Positions 43,610 to 53,105 are shown, counted from the stretch's first letter. The stretch is 64,000 bases of DNA from Candidatus Eisenbergiella stercoravium (GCA_019113175.1 DXHY01000070.1:1-64000), one strand, 5' to 3'. The notes: generated from the sequence alone by a model not told the origin. Translations and numbers: made by a program.

Positions 43610-45046
43610 ATGAATTACAGAAGCATTACATATATTCTCGGATGGATCATGCGGGTGGAGGGGGCATTTATGCTTCTGCCCGTGATCGTCGCCCTGATCT
43701 ATGGTGAGGACATCTGGACGATTTATCTGATCTGCGCTCTTCTGACGCTTGCTGCCGGCGTCCTGCTTTCCCGGAAACGGAAAGGAAATTTTCAGCTTTT
43801 TGCGAGAGAAGGCTATGTGGCCGTCGCGCTCGGCTGGGTGGTTCTGAGTCTGATCGGAGCGCTTCCCCTGTGGCTGACGGGAGATATTCCCCACTTCGTG
43901 GACGCGCTGTTTGAGATCATCTCCGGCTTTACTACCACCGGCTCCAGCATTCTGGTAGATGTGGAGGCCCTTTCCCGCGGCGGCATGTTCTGGCGCTGCT
44001 TTTCCCACTGGATCGGCGGTATGGGCGTGCTGGTATTCCTGCTTCAGATTATCCCGCTTTCCAGCGGACAGACCATGTATCTGATGCGGGCGGAAAGTCC
44101 TGGCCCTTCGGTGAGCAAACTGGTTCCCAGAGTGCGTGAGACGGCTCTGGTGCTGTATGGCATTTATATCGCGATGACGGTGCTTGAGATTTTTTTCCTT
44201 CTGATCGGAGGAATGCCCCTTTTTGATACCCTGTGCACCACCTTTGGTTCCGCGGGAACCGGCGGCTTTGCCATCTGGTCGGACAGCATGGCCAGATACA
44301 GCCCCTATCTGCAGATTGTGGTCACCATCTTCATGTTCCTGTTCGGCGTGAATTTCAGCTTTTACTATCTGCTTCTGACAAAGCGGGTGAAGGAGGCCTT
44401 TCAGATCGAGGAGGTTCGTGCCTATTTCGGCATCTTTGCGGTGGCCACCGTTCTGATCGCCTTTAACATCCTTTCTCAGGTGGGAAATCTAGCGGACAGC
44501 TTCCGGCACGCGGCCTTTCAGGTTTCCTCCGTCATGACTACCACGGGCTTTGCCACCACGGATTTCGATAAGTGGCCGGAATTTTCCAGGACTCTTCTGG
44601 TGCTGCTGATGTTCATCGGCGCCTGTGCGGGCAGCACCGGAGGCGGAATGAAGGTTTCCAGGGTGCTGATCTATTTAAAGACCATCAAAAAGGAGCTGGC
44701 CTTCCTGGTTCATCCCAGGAGTGTGAAGGTGGTCATGATGGACGGAAAGAGGATGGAACACACGGTGGTGCGGGCTGCAAACATTTTCCTCATCACCTAT
44801 CTGGGAATTCTCGCACTTTCCATTCTTGTGGTGAGCCTGGACGGCAGCGATTTCACCACCACGGTGACCGCTGTAATCACGGCGCTCAACAATGTGGGGC
44901 CGGGACTGTCCCTGGTGGGGCCAATGGGAAACTTCGCGTTTTTCTCCGATCTGTCCAAATTTGTGCTGATGTTTGATATGCTGGCCGGGAGGCTGGAGAT
45001 TTTTCCGCTGCTGCTTCTGTTTGTCCCCTATACATGGAAAAAATGA
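43610..45046 (+). CDS. trkH: Trk-type potassium channel/transporter TrkH
   Basis: 478 residues with repeated membrane-pore-membrane units. Filter-like segments are ISGFTTTGSSILVDVEALSR, FGSAGTGGFAIW, SSVMTTTGFATTDFDKW and ALNNVGPGLSLVGPMGNFA. Takes up K+ with TrkA. Ends just before the pyrH promoter. Confidence 0.96.
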   Translation: MNYRSITYILGWIMRVEGAFMLLPVIVALIYGEDIWTIYLICALLTLAAGVLLSRKRKGNFQLFAREGYVAVALGWVVLSLIGALPLWLTGDIPHFVDALFEIISGFTTTGSSILVDVEALSRGGMFWRCFSHWIGGMGVLVFLLQIIPLSSGQTMYLMRAESPGPSVSKLVPRVRETALVLYGIYIAMTVLEIFFLLIGGMPLFDTLCTTFGSAGTGGFAIWSDSMARYSPYLQIVVTIFMFLFGVNFSFYYLLLTKRVKEAFQIEEVRAYFGIFAVATVLIAFNILSQVGNLADSFRHAAFQVSSVMTTTGFATTDFDKWPEFSRTLLVLLMFIGACAGSTGGGMKVSRVLIYLKTIKKELAFLVHPRSVKVVMMDGKRMEHTVVRAANIFLITYLGILALSILVVSLDGSDFTTTVTAVITALNNVGPGLSLVGPMGNFAFFSDLSKFVLMFDMLAGRLEIFPLLLLFVPYTWKK

Positions 45047-45076
45047 TTGCGCATCTGCGGGGTGGGATGCTATAAT
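45047..45076 (+). promoter_or_regulatory. Promoter of the pyrH operon
   Basis: TTGCGC (45047-45052) and extended -10 TGCTATAAT (TATAAT 45071-45076) are 18 bp apart, right after the trkH stop codon. Confidence 0.6.
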
Positions 45077-45139
45077 TTTGCCAGACAGAGCCGGTGAAAA
45101 AGAATGCCGGCTGAAACAGAAAAAGGAATGGAGGACGTT

Positions 45140-45835
45140 ATGCGCAGAATTTTGCTGAAGCTGAGCGGGGAGGCCCTCGCAGGCGATAAAAAGCACGGCT
45201 TCGATGAGGAGACGGTGAGAAAGGTCGCGGCCCAGATCGCTGAAGTGGTAAAGAGCGGCGTTCAGGTCGGCGTGGTGATCGGCGGCGGCAACTTCTGGAG
45301 GGGAAGGACCAGCGAGAACATGGACCGGACGAAGGCGGATCAGATCGGCATGCTGGCCACCGTGATGAATTGTATTTATGTATCCGAAATGTGCAGGGCA
45401 GAAGGCCTTCAGACCGCCGTCTTCACGCCGTTTGCCTGCGGCTCCTTCACGAAGCTGTTTTCCAAGGACGAAGCGGTATCCTGTATGAAAGAGGGAGGAG
45501 TGGCCTTTTTTGCGGGAGGAACCGGACATCCCTATTTTTCCACGGATACGGGCGTGCTTTTGAGAGCCATCGAGGTGGAGGCGGATGTGATCCTGCTCGC
45601 CAAGTCTATTGACGGTGTGTATGACGACGATCCGGCAAAGAATCCGGCGGCGAAGAAGTATGATGAGGTTTCCATCGATGAGGTGATTGCGAAAAACCTG
45701 CAGGTGGTGGATATGACCGCTTCTATTTTGGCGAGGGACAACCACATGCCCATGTGGGTATTCGGCCTGAATGAAGAAAACAGCATTGTCAACACAATGA
45801 ACGGAAATTTCCACGGGACAAAGGTGACCGTCTGA
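45140..45835 (+). CDS. pyrH: UMP kinase
   Basis: 231 residues of the amino acid kinase fold: RRILLKLSGEALAGDK, VVIGGGNFWRG, TKADQIGMLATVMN and STDTGVLLRAIEVEADVILL. Phosphorylates UMP to UDP. ATG 45140 has GGAGGA; an in-frame ATG at 45128 lies before that SD. It heads the pyrH-frr-uppS-cdsA-dxr-rseP cluster, here separated from rpsB-tsf by about 25 kb. Confidence 0.97.
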   Translation: MRRILLKLSGEALAGDKKHGFDEETVRKVAAQIAEVVKSGVQVGVVIGGGNFWRGRTSENMDRTKADQIGMLATVMNCIYVSEMCRAEGLQTAVFTPFACGSFTKLFSKDEAVSCMKEGGVAFFAGGTGHPYFSTDTGVLLRAIEVEADVILLAKSIDGVYDDDPAKNPAAKKYDEVSIDEVIAKNLQVVDMTASILARDNHMPMWVFGLNEENSIVNTMNGNFHGTKVTV

Positions 45836-45844
45836 AAGGGAAAA

Positions 45845-45881
45845 AAGCCGCCTGTGCGGCAGAATGAGAGGAAGATACAGG
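45845..45881 (+). repeat. Reduced hairpin module in the frr leader
   Basis: A single stem-B-like hairpin GCCGC/GCGGC (in GCCGCCTGTGCGGC) is followed by AGAATGAGAGG and then the frr start. Same layout as the end of the modules at topA, GH127 and nrdR, but stem A is absent. Confidence 0.55.
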
Positions 45882-46433
45882 ATGAATGAAAAGTTACAGC
45901 AGTTTGACAGCAAAATGAAAAAGACCTGCGAGCATCTGGAGGCTGATTTTGTTACGATCCGTGCCGGACGTGCCAATCCCCATGTGCTTGATAAAATTAA
46001 GGTGAACTATTACGGCTCTCCCACGCCCATCCAGCAGGTGGGAAACATTACGGTTCCCGAACCCAGAATGATTCAGATCGCTCCCTGGGAGAAGTCCCTG
46101 ATCAAGGAGATCGAGAAGGCGATCATGGCTTCTGACGTGGGCATCACGCCTTCCAATGATGGAAACGTGATCCGGCTTGTGTTCCCGGAAGTGACTGAGG
46201 AGCGCAGGAAGGCTCTTGTGAAGGAAGTGAAGAAGAAAGGGGAAGAGGGTAAGGTTGCCATCCGCAACATCCGCAGGGATGGAAACGATACCTTTAAGAA
46301 GATGGCTAAGGAGGACGTCTCCGAGGACGAGATCAAGGAACTGGAAAGCGAGCTTCAGAAGCTGACTGACAAATACATTAAGGAAGTGGATAAGCTGGTG
46401 GAGGAGAAGTCCAAAGAAATCATGACAGTGTAG
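45882..46433 (+). CDS. frr: Ribosome recycling factor
   Basis: 183 residues. FVTIRAGRANPHVLDKIKV, TPIQQVGNITVPEPRMIQI, DVGITPSNDGNVIRL and the helical RRDGNDTFKKMAKEDVSEDE are RRF hallmarks. Dissociates the post-termination ribosome with EF-G. The ATG at 45882 matches the family N-terminus (NEKLQQFDSKM). Confidence 0.97.
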   Translation: MNEKLQQFDSKMKKTCEHLEADFVTIRAGRANPHVLDKIKVNYYGSPTPIQQVGNITVPEPRMIQIAPWEKSLIKEIEKAIMASDVGITPSNDGNVIRLVFPEVTEERRKALVKEVKKKGEEGKVAIRNIRRDGNDTFKKMAKEDVSEDEIKELESELQKLTDKYIKEVDKLVEEKSKEIMTV

Positions 46434-46454
46434 GAATTTCGTCTGATTAATATG

Positions 46455-46483
46455 AGGGGCAGGCAGGAAGCTTGTCCCTTTTT
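46455..46483 (+). terminator. Terminator or attenuator after frr
   Basis: AGGGGCA/TGTCCCT stem (one G-T pair) with an 11-base loop and five T. Confidence 0.6.
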
Positions 46484-46487
46484 GCGC

Positions 46488-46610
46488 GATACGCCCGGAG
46501 AGCGGCCGCAGGGATGGGCAGGCTTGCCTGCACAGACGTGCGGACATTCGACGGGCAACGGACAGTGAGCAGCTCTGCTGCGAACTGTATTGATACGCCC
46601 GGAGAGCGGC
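46488..46610 (+). repeat. 19-bp direct repeat bracketing the uppS leader
   Basis: GATACGCCCGGAGAGCGGC occurs exactly at 46488-46506 and 46592-46610. Between the copies are small palindromes (GCAGGCTTGCCTGC and GCAGCTCTGC). Confidence 0.85.
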
Positions 46611-46640
46611 TGGCCGGGTATTACGGCAGTGGAGGAAAAT

Positions 46641-47366
46641 ATGTCGAATATATCGGAAAGAAAAATACCGAATCATGTGGCAATCATACTGGACGGAAAC
46701 GGAAGATGGGCAAAGGCGAAGGGAATGCCGAGAAATTATGGGCATGTCCAGGGGGCGAAGCGGGTGGAGGACATCTGCGAGGAGGCTTACCGGATGGGCA
46801 TTAAGTATCTGACGGTATACGCCTTTTCCACGGAAAACTGGAACCGGCCCCGGGACGAGGTGGACGCGCTGATGGGACTTCTGCGTAATTATATGAAGAC
46901 CTGCTTAAGAACCGCGGCCAAAAACAATATGTGCGTCCGGGTTCTGGGGGATAAGACCAGGCTGGATGAGGATATCAGAAACCGGATCGATCAGCTGGAA
47001 AAATCCACCAGAGCAAACAGCGGCCTGCATTTTCAGATCGCTTTAAATTATGGAGGACGTGATGAGATCTGCCGGGCGATGCGTTCCCTGGCAAGACAGG
47101 TGCAGGAAGGGAAGCTCGCTCCGGAGGAGATCGACGAGGAGCTGATCAGCAATACGCTGGATACGGCAGGTCTGCCGGAGCCGGATCTTCTGATCCGTAC
47201 CTGTGGAGAGCAGCGTATCTCAAATTTCCTGCTGTGGCAGCTGGCGTATACGGAATTCTATTTCACGTCTGTGGCCTGGCCGGATTTTACGAAGGAAGAA
47301 TTGGAAAAAGCCGTGGAAGCATATAATCATAGAGACAGACGATACGGGCTTGTGAAGGACGAATAG
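46641..47366 (+). CDS. uppS: Undecaprenyl diphosphate synthase (isoprenyl transferase)
   Basis: 241 residues. HVAIILDGNGRWAKAKGMPR (catalytic Asp and the diphosphate-binding loop), LTVYAFSTENWNRP, ALNYGGRDEICRA, PDLLIRTCGEQRISNFLLWQ and YTEFYFT are cis-prenyltransferase signatures. Makes the C55 lipid carrier for cell wall synthesis. ATG 46641 with GGAGGA upstream is chosen over the longer frame from 46590. Confidence 0.97.
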   Translation: MSNISERKIPNHVAIILDGNGRWAKAKGMPRNYGHVQGAKRVEDICEEAYRMGIKYLTVYAFSTENWNRPRDEVDALMGLLRNYMKTCLRTAAKNNMCVRVLGDKTRLDEDIRNRIDQLEKSTRANSGLHFQIALNYGGRDEICRAMRSLARQVQEGKLAPEEIDEELISNTLDTAGLPEPDLLIRTCGEQRISNFLLWQLAYTEFYFTSVAWPDFTKEELEKAVEAYNHRDRRYGLVKDE

Positions 47367-47448
47367 AGCGTCTGCGGCTTTGCTGCGGCATCCCGGCCGG
47401 TGGATAGCCGGACGGAAAAAAGAAGAAAGACGGACGAGGAGGAAGGAT

Positions 47449-48330
47449 ATGTTCTGGATAAGACTGAGAAGCAGCGTAATACTGGTGATTGCCGCGCTTT
47501 TTCTGCTGCTGACGGGAGGATGGGTGCTGGCGGCCGGGCTGTTTGTCCTGTCCCTGATCGCGTTCCGGGAGCTGATGCGTGCCGCCGGGGCGGGTTTACA
47601 GTCAGAGAACGAAGAAGGAACAAAAAATGTGCAGGAGGTGGGGAAAGCCTCCGGCAAAGGCCGCTTCGGAATTCTGGAATGGATCGGCTTTCTCGGAACT
47701 GCCGTCTATTATGCGGTCCTTCTGCTGGAGGCAGAGCCGGTTTACTGGCTGGGCGTTCTGGGGCTGGTGTTCCTTGGAATGATGGCGGCCTATGTGATCA
47801 CCTTTCCTTCTCTGCAGGCAGGACAGGTGATGACCGCTTTTTTCTGTTACTTCTACGGTCCCGTTCTGTTTTCCTTTATCTGGCTGACCAGAGAGCTTCC
47901 GGGCGGCATTTATATGGTCTGGCTGATTTTCATCAGCTCCTGGATCTGCGATACCTGTGCCTATCTGTCCGGAATGGCTCTGGGAAAGCATAAGCTGACC
48001 CCGGTGCTGAGTCCGAAAAAATCGGTGGAAGGCGCCGTCGGCGGGGTCCTTGGCTCTGCTCTGGTGGGTGCTCTGTTCGGATATCTGTTCCTGAACCGGA
48101 TGTTCGACGGACAGAATATGGTCTGGATCTGTGCGCTGATCTGCGGCGCGGGGGCGGTGATCTCCCAGATCGGAGACCTGGCGGCCTCGGGCATCAAGAG
48201 AAATCATGGAATCAAGGATTACGGGAAGCTGATTCCCGGCCACGGCGGAGTGATGGACCGCTTTGACAGCGTGCTTTTTACGGCGCCCATCATTTACTAT
48301 CTTGCCATTCTTCTGATACGTTTTGAATAG
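47449..48330 (+). CDS. cdsA: Phosphatidate cytidylyltransferase
   Basis: 293 residues, about seven helices. The C-terminal signature SPKKSVEGAVGG, then DLAASGIKRNHGIKDYGKLI and PGHGGVMDRFDS, is diagnostic of CdsA. Makes CDP-diacylglycerol for phospholipid synthesis. ATG 47449 follows GGAGGAAGG. In operon with uppS and dxr. Confidence 0.95.
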   Translation: MFWIRLRSSVILVIAALFLLLTGGWVLAAGLFVLSLIAFRELMRAAGAGLQSENEEGTKNVQEVGKASGKGRFGILEWIGFLGTAVYYAVLLLEAEPVYWLGVLGLVFLGMMAAYVITFPSLQAGQVMTAFFCYFYGPVLFSFIWLTRELPGGIYMVWLIFISSWICDTCAYLSGMALGKHKLTPVLSPKKSVEGAVGGVLGSALVGALFGYLFLNRMFDGQNMVWICALICGAGAVISQIGDLAASGIKRNHGIKDYGKLIPGHGGVMDRFDSVLFTAPIIYYLAILLIRFE

Positions 48331-48345
48331 AGAGGGAATACTTTA

Positions 48346-49491
48346 ATGAAGAAAATCGCAATTCTGGGCTCCACCGGCTCCATCGGAACCCAGACACTGG
48401 AAATTGTAAGAGAAAATCCGGATCTGAAGGTGACGGGGCTTGCTGCCGGAAGCAACGCGGCCCTGATGGAAGAGCAGGTCCGGGAATTTGGGCCTGATAC
48501 CGTAGTCATGTGGAGCGAGAAGGCTGCAGCGGATCTGAAAAACCGTATCAGCGATCTGAAGGTCCGCGTGCTGTGCGGCATGGACGGCCTGCTGGAGCTG
48601 GCGTCGATGGACGGCTATGAGGTGCTGGTGACGGCGGTGGTTGGAATGATCGGAATCCGTCCTACCATCGCGGCGATCGAGAGCGGAAAGACCATCGCGC
48701 TCGCCAATAAGGAGACGCTGGTGACGGCCGGACATCTGATCATGCCTCTGGCAAAGAAGTACGGAGTGTCCATTCTGCCGGTGGACAGCGAGCACAGCGC
48801 CATCTTCCAGTCCCTGAACGGAGAGGATCCGGGGCGGGTTTCCAGAATCCTGCTGACGGCTTCGGGCGGACCATTCCGCGGAAAGAGCAGACAGGAGCTT
48901 GCTTCCATGACGGTGGAGGATGCGCTGAAGCATCCCAAATGGTCCATGGGAAAAAAGATCACGGTGGACTCCTCCACGCTGGTAAATAAGGCGCTTGAGG
49001 TGATGGAGGCCTGCTGGCTGTTCGGTGTAAGCCTGGATCAGATCCAGGTGGTGGTCCATCCTCAGAGCATCATTCATTCTGCGGTGGAATACGTGGACGG
49101 CGCGGTGATAGCCCAGCTGGGACTGCCGGACATGAAGCTGCCGATTCAGTATGCTCTGTTCTATCCTGACAGGCGGCCCATGAAGGGAAAGAAGCTGGAC
49201 CTTTTTGAGGTTGGCACCCTCACTTTTGAACGGCCGGATATGGAAACCTTCCGGGGACTTTCCCTCGGGCTTCGGGCCGCCAGAGAGGGCGGCAGCATGC
49301 CCACCGTATTCAATGCGGCGAACGAAAAGGCGGTCGCCCTGTTTTTGAACCGGCAGATCGGCTTTCTGTCCATCACGGAGCTGATTGAGAAGTGCATGGA
49401 CCATCACCGCAGAATAGACAATCCGGATCTGGAACAGATTCTGCAGGCAGAGGCTGAGACTTATGAGTATATGGACAGCATCAAAGCATAA
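48346..49491 (+). CDS. dxr: 1-deoxy-D-xylulose 5-phosphate reductoisomerase
   Basis: 381 residues. NADPH-binding KKIAILGSTGSIGTQTLEIV, then ALANKETLVTAGHLI, PVDSEHSAIFQSL, LTASGGPFRG, HPKWSMGKKITVDSSTLVNK and VVHPQSIIHSAVEYVDGA. Second step of the MEP isoprenoid pathway, feeding UppS in the same operon. Confidence 0.98.
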   Translation: MKKIAILGSTGSIGTQTLEIVRENPDLKVTGLAAGSNAALMEEQVREFGPDTVVMWSEKAAADLKNRISDLKVRVLCGMDGLLELASMDGYEVLVTAVVGMIGIRPTIAAIESGKTIALANKETLVTAGHLIMPLAKKYGVSILPVDSEHSAIFQSLNGEDPGRVSRILLTASGGPFRGKSRQELASMTVEDALKHPKWSMGKKITVDSSTLVNKALEVMEACWLFGVSLDQIQVVVHPQSIIHSAVEYVDGAVIAQLGLPDMKLPIQYALFYPDRRPMKGKKLDLFEVGTLTFERPDMETFRGLSLGLRAAREGGSMPTVFNAANEKAVALFLNRQIGFLSITELIEKCMDHHRRIDNPDLEQILQAEAETYEYMDSIKA

Positions 49492-49507
49492 AGGAGATTG
49501 AGATTCA

Positions 49508-50560
49508 TTGACAACCATCATTCTGTTCATCATTGTATTCAGTGTGATCGTCATCGCCCATGAGCTGGGACATTTTCTCCTGGCGAAGGCGAACGGCATC
49601 ACCGTGGTGGAGTTTTCCGTCGGCATGGGGCCGAAGCTGCTCCACTTCAGCAGAGGGGGAACCGAATATTCGCTGCGCCTGCTTCCCATAGGCGGCGCCT
49701 GTATGTTTGAGGGGGAGAGCGGTCTGGAGGAGGATCAGGGAACGCTGTCCGACGGCGCTTTTCCCAAGGCGAAGGTCTGGGCCAGAATCTCCACGGTGTT
49801 TGCGGGACCGTTCTTTAATTTCATTCTCGCCTACATCCTCGCCATGTTTGTGGTGGGCTATGCGGGAAGCGACAGACCGGTGATTCAGGATGTGATGGAC
49901 GGCTATCCGGCCGAGGAGGCGGGCATGCAGAGCGGAGACGTGGTCACCCGTATGAACGGCGAACGGATTTATCTGGGAAGGGAAATTTCCCTTTATACCA
50001 TGGCGAATCCCGGAAGGACCGTGACGGTGGAATACCTGCGGGACGGAGAGCGGCATACGGCAACGCTGGTTCCGGAATACGACGAGACGGAAGGAAGGTA
50101 TCTGCTGGGCTTCCAGGGCTTTTCAGAGTTCGTGGACTGCCGGAATGCCGGAGTTTTCAAATATGCTTATTATGAGGTGCGCTACGGCCTGAAAATGACG
50201 GTCAAGAGCATCGGAATGCTTCTGACCGGAAAGGCCGGCCTGGACGATATGTCCGGACCCGTGGGAATGGCACAGATGATCGGAGAGGTGCAGCAGGAGA
50301 CGGCGCCGTATGGCCCGCTGGTAGTGGCCCTCAATATGGTTAATATCGCCATGCTTTTAAGCGTCAATCTGGGCGTGGTTAACCTCCTTCCCCTTCCGGC
50401 GCTGGACGGCGGGCGGCTGGTCTTCCTTCTGGTGGAGGCCGTGCGCGGAAAGCCGGTGCCCCCGGATAAGGAGGGCATGGTACACTTCGCGGGCTTTGTG
50501 CTTCTGATGGTGCTGATGGTGGTTGTGATGTTTAATGATATTTCCCGTCTGCTGGGATAA
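49508..50560 (+). CDS. rseP: RIP metalloprotease RseP (site-2 protease family)
   Basis: 350 residues. Zinc motif H18-E19-L-G-H22 in the first membrane segment, RLLPIGGACMFEGES, a PDZ domain around residues 115-190, and NLLPLPALDGGRLVF near the C-terminus. Cuts membrane-embedded substrates. TTG start at 49508 with AAAGGAG ten bases upstream; no ATG fits. Last gene of the conserved operon. Confidence 0.95.
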   Translation: MTTIILFIIVFSVIVIAHELGHFLLAKANGITVVEFSVGMGPKLLHFSRGGTEYSLRLLPIGGACMFEGESGLEEDQGTLSDGAFPKAKVWARISTVFAGPFFNFILAYILAMFVVGYAGSDRPVIQDVMDGYPAEEAGMQSGDVVTRMNGERIYLGREISLYTMANPGRTVTVEYLRDGERHTATLVPEYDETEGRYLLGFQGFSEFVDCRNAGVFKYAYYEVRYGLKMTVKSIGMLLTGKAGLDDMSGPVGMAQMIGEVQQETAPYGPLVVALNMVNIAMLLSVNLGVVNLLPLPALDGGRLVFLLVEAVRGKPVPPDKEGMVHFAGFVLLMVLMVVVMFNDISRLLG

Positions 50561-50589
50561 AACAGTGGGGAAAAGAAAGGGGGACATTT

Positions 50590-51699
50590 ATGCACATGAA
50601 AAGGAGCAGGAGCAACGGAGTGCTGCAGGAGAACAGACGGCAGAAAGGCTTCCGGAGGGGCAGCCGGCTCCTTGCGGGCCTCTGCGCGGCCCTTTTTCTG
50701 GCGGCGGCTCCGGCTGCCGGCGCACAGGCGGAGGAGCTTCCCGCAGGGTATGTGAGAAGCATCTATACCAACGAGCCCGTGACGGAGGCACAGGCCGGAC
50801 AGCGGCCCATTGCGGTGATGATGCCCACGGACAGGGCGGCTCAGCCCTCCTACGGGATCGGACATGCAAAGGTGCTCTACGAGATCATGGAGGAGGGAGA
50901 GATTTCCAGACAGCTTGCCATCATCGACGACTGGCAGGGCCTTTCCCGCATCGGGAATATCCGAAGCTGCCGGGCCTATTACCTTCCTCTTGTCACAGAG
51001 TGGGATCCCATTCTCATCCATTACGGAGGCGTATGGTATATGCGCGACCGGATCAGCCTGCCGGACATTAACAACCTGTCCGGAACCTATGAATACGGGA
51101 CGGGAGGAAGCGCGCCGGGAGCGGACAAGTTCTTCCGAACCTCGGACAGGAGGGCACCGCACAACGCCTATATCAGCGCGGCAGGAATTACGGAGGCCTG
51201 CGCCCAGCTTGGCTATTCTCTGACCATCCGGCCGGGATATTACAGCGCGAAGCATTTCAATTTTGCGGAAGGGGTCAATACCCTGGCTCAGTACGGGGCG
51301 GGAGCGGCTTCGGCAAATTTGATTGATCTGTCCGGTATCTTCCCCTATACCAGGACGGGCTTTACCTATAATCCTGCGACCGGACTTTATGACAAGACCA
51401 TTCATGGCGGAGCCCATAAGGATGCTGACGGAACGCAGCTTTCATTTGCAAACGTGGTCGTTCAGAATACCTCCTGGATGACGCTGGACGACAAGGGCTA
51501 TCTGGCCTTTGTCAACTATGATACCACCCAGGACGGCTGGTATTTCACAAAGGGAAAATGCATCCATATCACCTGGCAGAAGACGGCGGACTACAGTCCC
51601 ACCCGGTATTTTGACGATGCGGGAAATGAGATTCAGCTGAACCAGGGAAAGACCTACATAGCGGTCGCACAGGCGGGCAGACTGCCGGCATTTTCATAA
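50590..51699 (+). CDS. Secreted DUF3048 domain protein (YerB-like)
   Basis: 369 residues. A signal peptide spans about 20-47 (SRLLAGLCAALFLAAAPAAGA). The body has PIAVMMPTDRAAQPSYGIGH and RSCRAYYLPLVTEWDPILIH, typical of DUF3048, and the C-terminal CIHITWQKTADYSPTRYFDD segment of the same fold. YerB is a lipoprotein in Bacillus; no lipobox Cys is seen here. Function unknown. Confidence 0.85.
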   Translation: MHMKRSRSNGVLQENRRQKGFRRGSRLLAGLCAALFLAAAPAAGAQAEELPAGYVRSIYTNEPVTEAQAGQRPIAVMMPTDRAAQPSYGIGHAKVLYEIMEEGEISRQLAIIDDWQGLSRIGNIRSCRAYYLPLVTEWDPILIHYGGVWYMRDRISLPDINNLSGTYEYGTGGSAPGADKFFRTSDRRAPHNAYISAAGITEACAQLGYSLTIRPGYYSAKHFNFAEGVNTLAQYGAGAASANLIDLSGIFPYTRTGFTYNPATGLYDKTIHGGAHKDADGTQLSFANVVVQNTSWMTLDDKGYLAFVNYDTTQDGWYFTKGKCIHITWQKTADYSPTRYFDDAGNEIQLNQGKTYIAVAQAGRLPAFS

Positions 51700-51709
51700 G
51701 GAGACCTCA

Positions 51710-51736
51710 GGCGGCGCGGATGCGCCGCCGGTTTTC
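51710..51736 (+). terminator. Terminator after the DUF3048 gene
   Basis: GGCGGCGC/GCGCCGCC stem with a 4-base loop and a short T-rich tail. The following 51780-51895 is unusually AT-rich for this window and may hold the kinase gene promoter, which I could not fix. Confidence 0.6.
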
Positions 51737-51929
51737 CTTCTGTTTCAGGAAGACAGGGCCATACAGGCATGCGGTCTTCCGGTTCATTTCCATACAAATT
51801 TCTTTTTTAATCTGATTTATTCTATTTTTTTCTTTTTCATGTATTCCAATTATGAGTTGATCTTTATTTTTTTTACTTTGGGAATATTTATGCCTGTGAT
51901 CAGGCAGATGGCACGGAAAGGAGGCGTGC

Positions 51930-53105
51930 ATGTCGAAAGAAAGGTACAGGATTCTGAGAAAGCTGGGAGAGGGCGGCTGTGGCCGGACCTATCTGGTGCG
52001 GGACAGAAAGCTCGGCAAGCTCTGGGCGATGAAGGAGTTGAAGCCGGAGGATGGCAGGGAGCGCGGCTGGGAGGAGGAATTCCGGATCCTGCGGGAACTG
52101 GACAGTCCCTGCTTCCCCCGCCTTGTGGAATGCTTTCGGGAGGAAGGAAAACAGTATCTGGTGATGGACTGGGTACGGGGGCTGACGCTGGAGAAAAAAC
52201 TCATTCAAAATGGTCCTCTGGACTGGAAAGAGGCAGCAGACTGTGCGCTCCAGCTCTGTGGAGCGCTGGAAAAACTGCATGGGGGAATCCCTGCCGTTCT
52301 GCACCTGGATCTGAAGCCGTCAAACATCATCCTCACACAGGATGGTCCCCGGCTGATCGATTTCGGGAGTGCCGTTCTGGCGGGTGAGAACAAAAAAACG
52401 GCTCCGGAGGACAATGCTTCTGTGAATGAAAAGTCTGCGAATAATGCTTCTGCCGGAAGGGAACACGTCCTGACCGGAACGCCCGGCTTTGCCGCGCCGG
52501 AGCTGTATGAAGGACGGGAAGCGGATGCGGGAAGCGATGTATACAGCCTTGGAGCGGTGCTTCAGGTAATGCTTACAGGAAAGAAGCCGCAGGAAAAGGG
52601 AGAGAGGCCAAAAGACGTGCCGGAGCGCCTGTGGGAGATCACGGGACGCGCCCTGTGTGAGGACAGGCAGAAACGCTTTCGGAACGCAGGAGAGATGAAG
52701 AAAGCGCTGGAAGACCTCCTGGAGAACGGGGAAAGATCGAACGAAACGAGGAAGCGGGGGCGGACAAAGAGTCTGCAGACAGGGATGGTTCTGGTCCTGC
52801 TGACGGCAGCGCTCGGCGTCCGTCTTTATCTTCCTGCGGTTCGGCAGCCGGCCGCGGCTAGGCAGCCGAGTGCAGTCCTGCAGCCGAGTGCGGTCCTGCA
52901 GCCGGAAAATGCTTTTGTCTCAATTCCGGAGAGCCTGAGGGTACAGAAGAAAGCTTTCAGCTCCGAAAAAAGGCTTGAGGCTTTTTCCCATGGTTCGATC
53001 TGGGAGCTGGTCCGTCAGGGAGAAGAGGCAGGGAAAATGCTCGGACTCCGGCATGATTTCGGAGAAGCGGTCAGGAAGGCCGCAGAACGGTGGGAGAGGC
53101 GCTGA
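51930..53105 (+). CDS. Membrane-anchored Ser/Thr protein kinase (PknB-like, no PASTA domains)
   Basis: 391 residues. Gly-rich loop KLGEGGCGRTYLV at 11-23, ATP-binding Lys 35 in WAMKELK, catalytic loop HLDLKPSNIIL near 124 (Leu for the usual Arg of HRD), DFG in RLIDFGSAV, and GTPGFAAPE. One transmembrane helix at about 286-304, then a 90-residue extracellular part with short QPSAVL repeats. It lies immediately before spoIIGA. Role unknown. Confidence 0.88.
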   Translation: MSKERYRILRKLGEGGCGRTYLVRDRKLGKLWAMKELKPEDGRERGWEEEFRILRELDSPCFPRLVECFREEGKQYLVMDWVRGLTLEKKLIQNGPLDWKEAADCALQLCGALEKLHGGIPAVLHLDLKPSNIILTQDGPRLIDFGSAVLAGENKKTAPEDNASVNEKSANNASAGREHVLTGTPGFAAPELYEGREADAGSDVYSLGAVLQVMLTGKKPQEKGERPKDVPERLWEITGRALCEDRQKRFRNAGEMKKALEDLLENGERSNETRKRGRTKSLQTGMVLVLLTAALGVRLYLPAVRQPAAARQPSAVLQPSAVLQPENAFVSIPESLRVQKKAFSSEKRLEAFSHGSIWELVRQGEEAGKMLGLRHDFGEAVRKAAERWERR

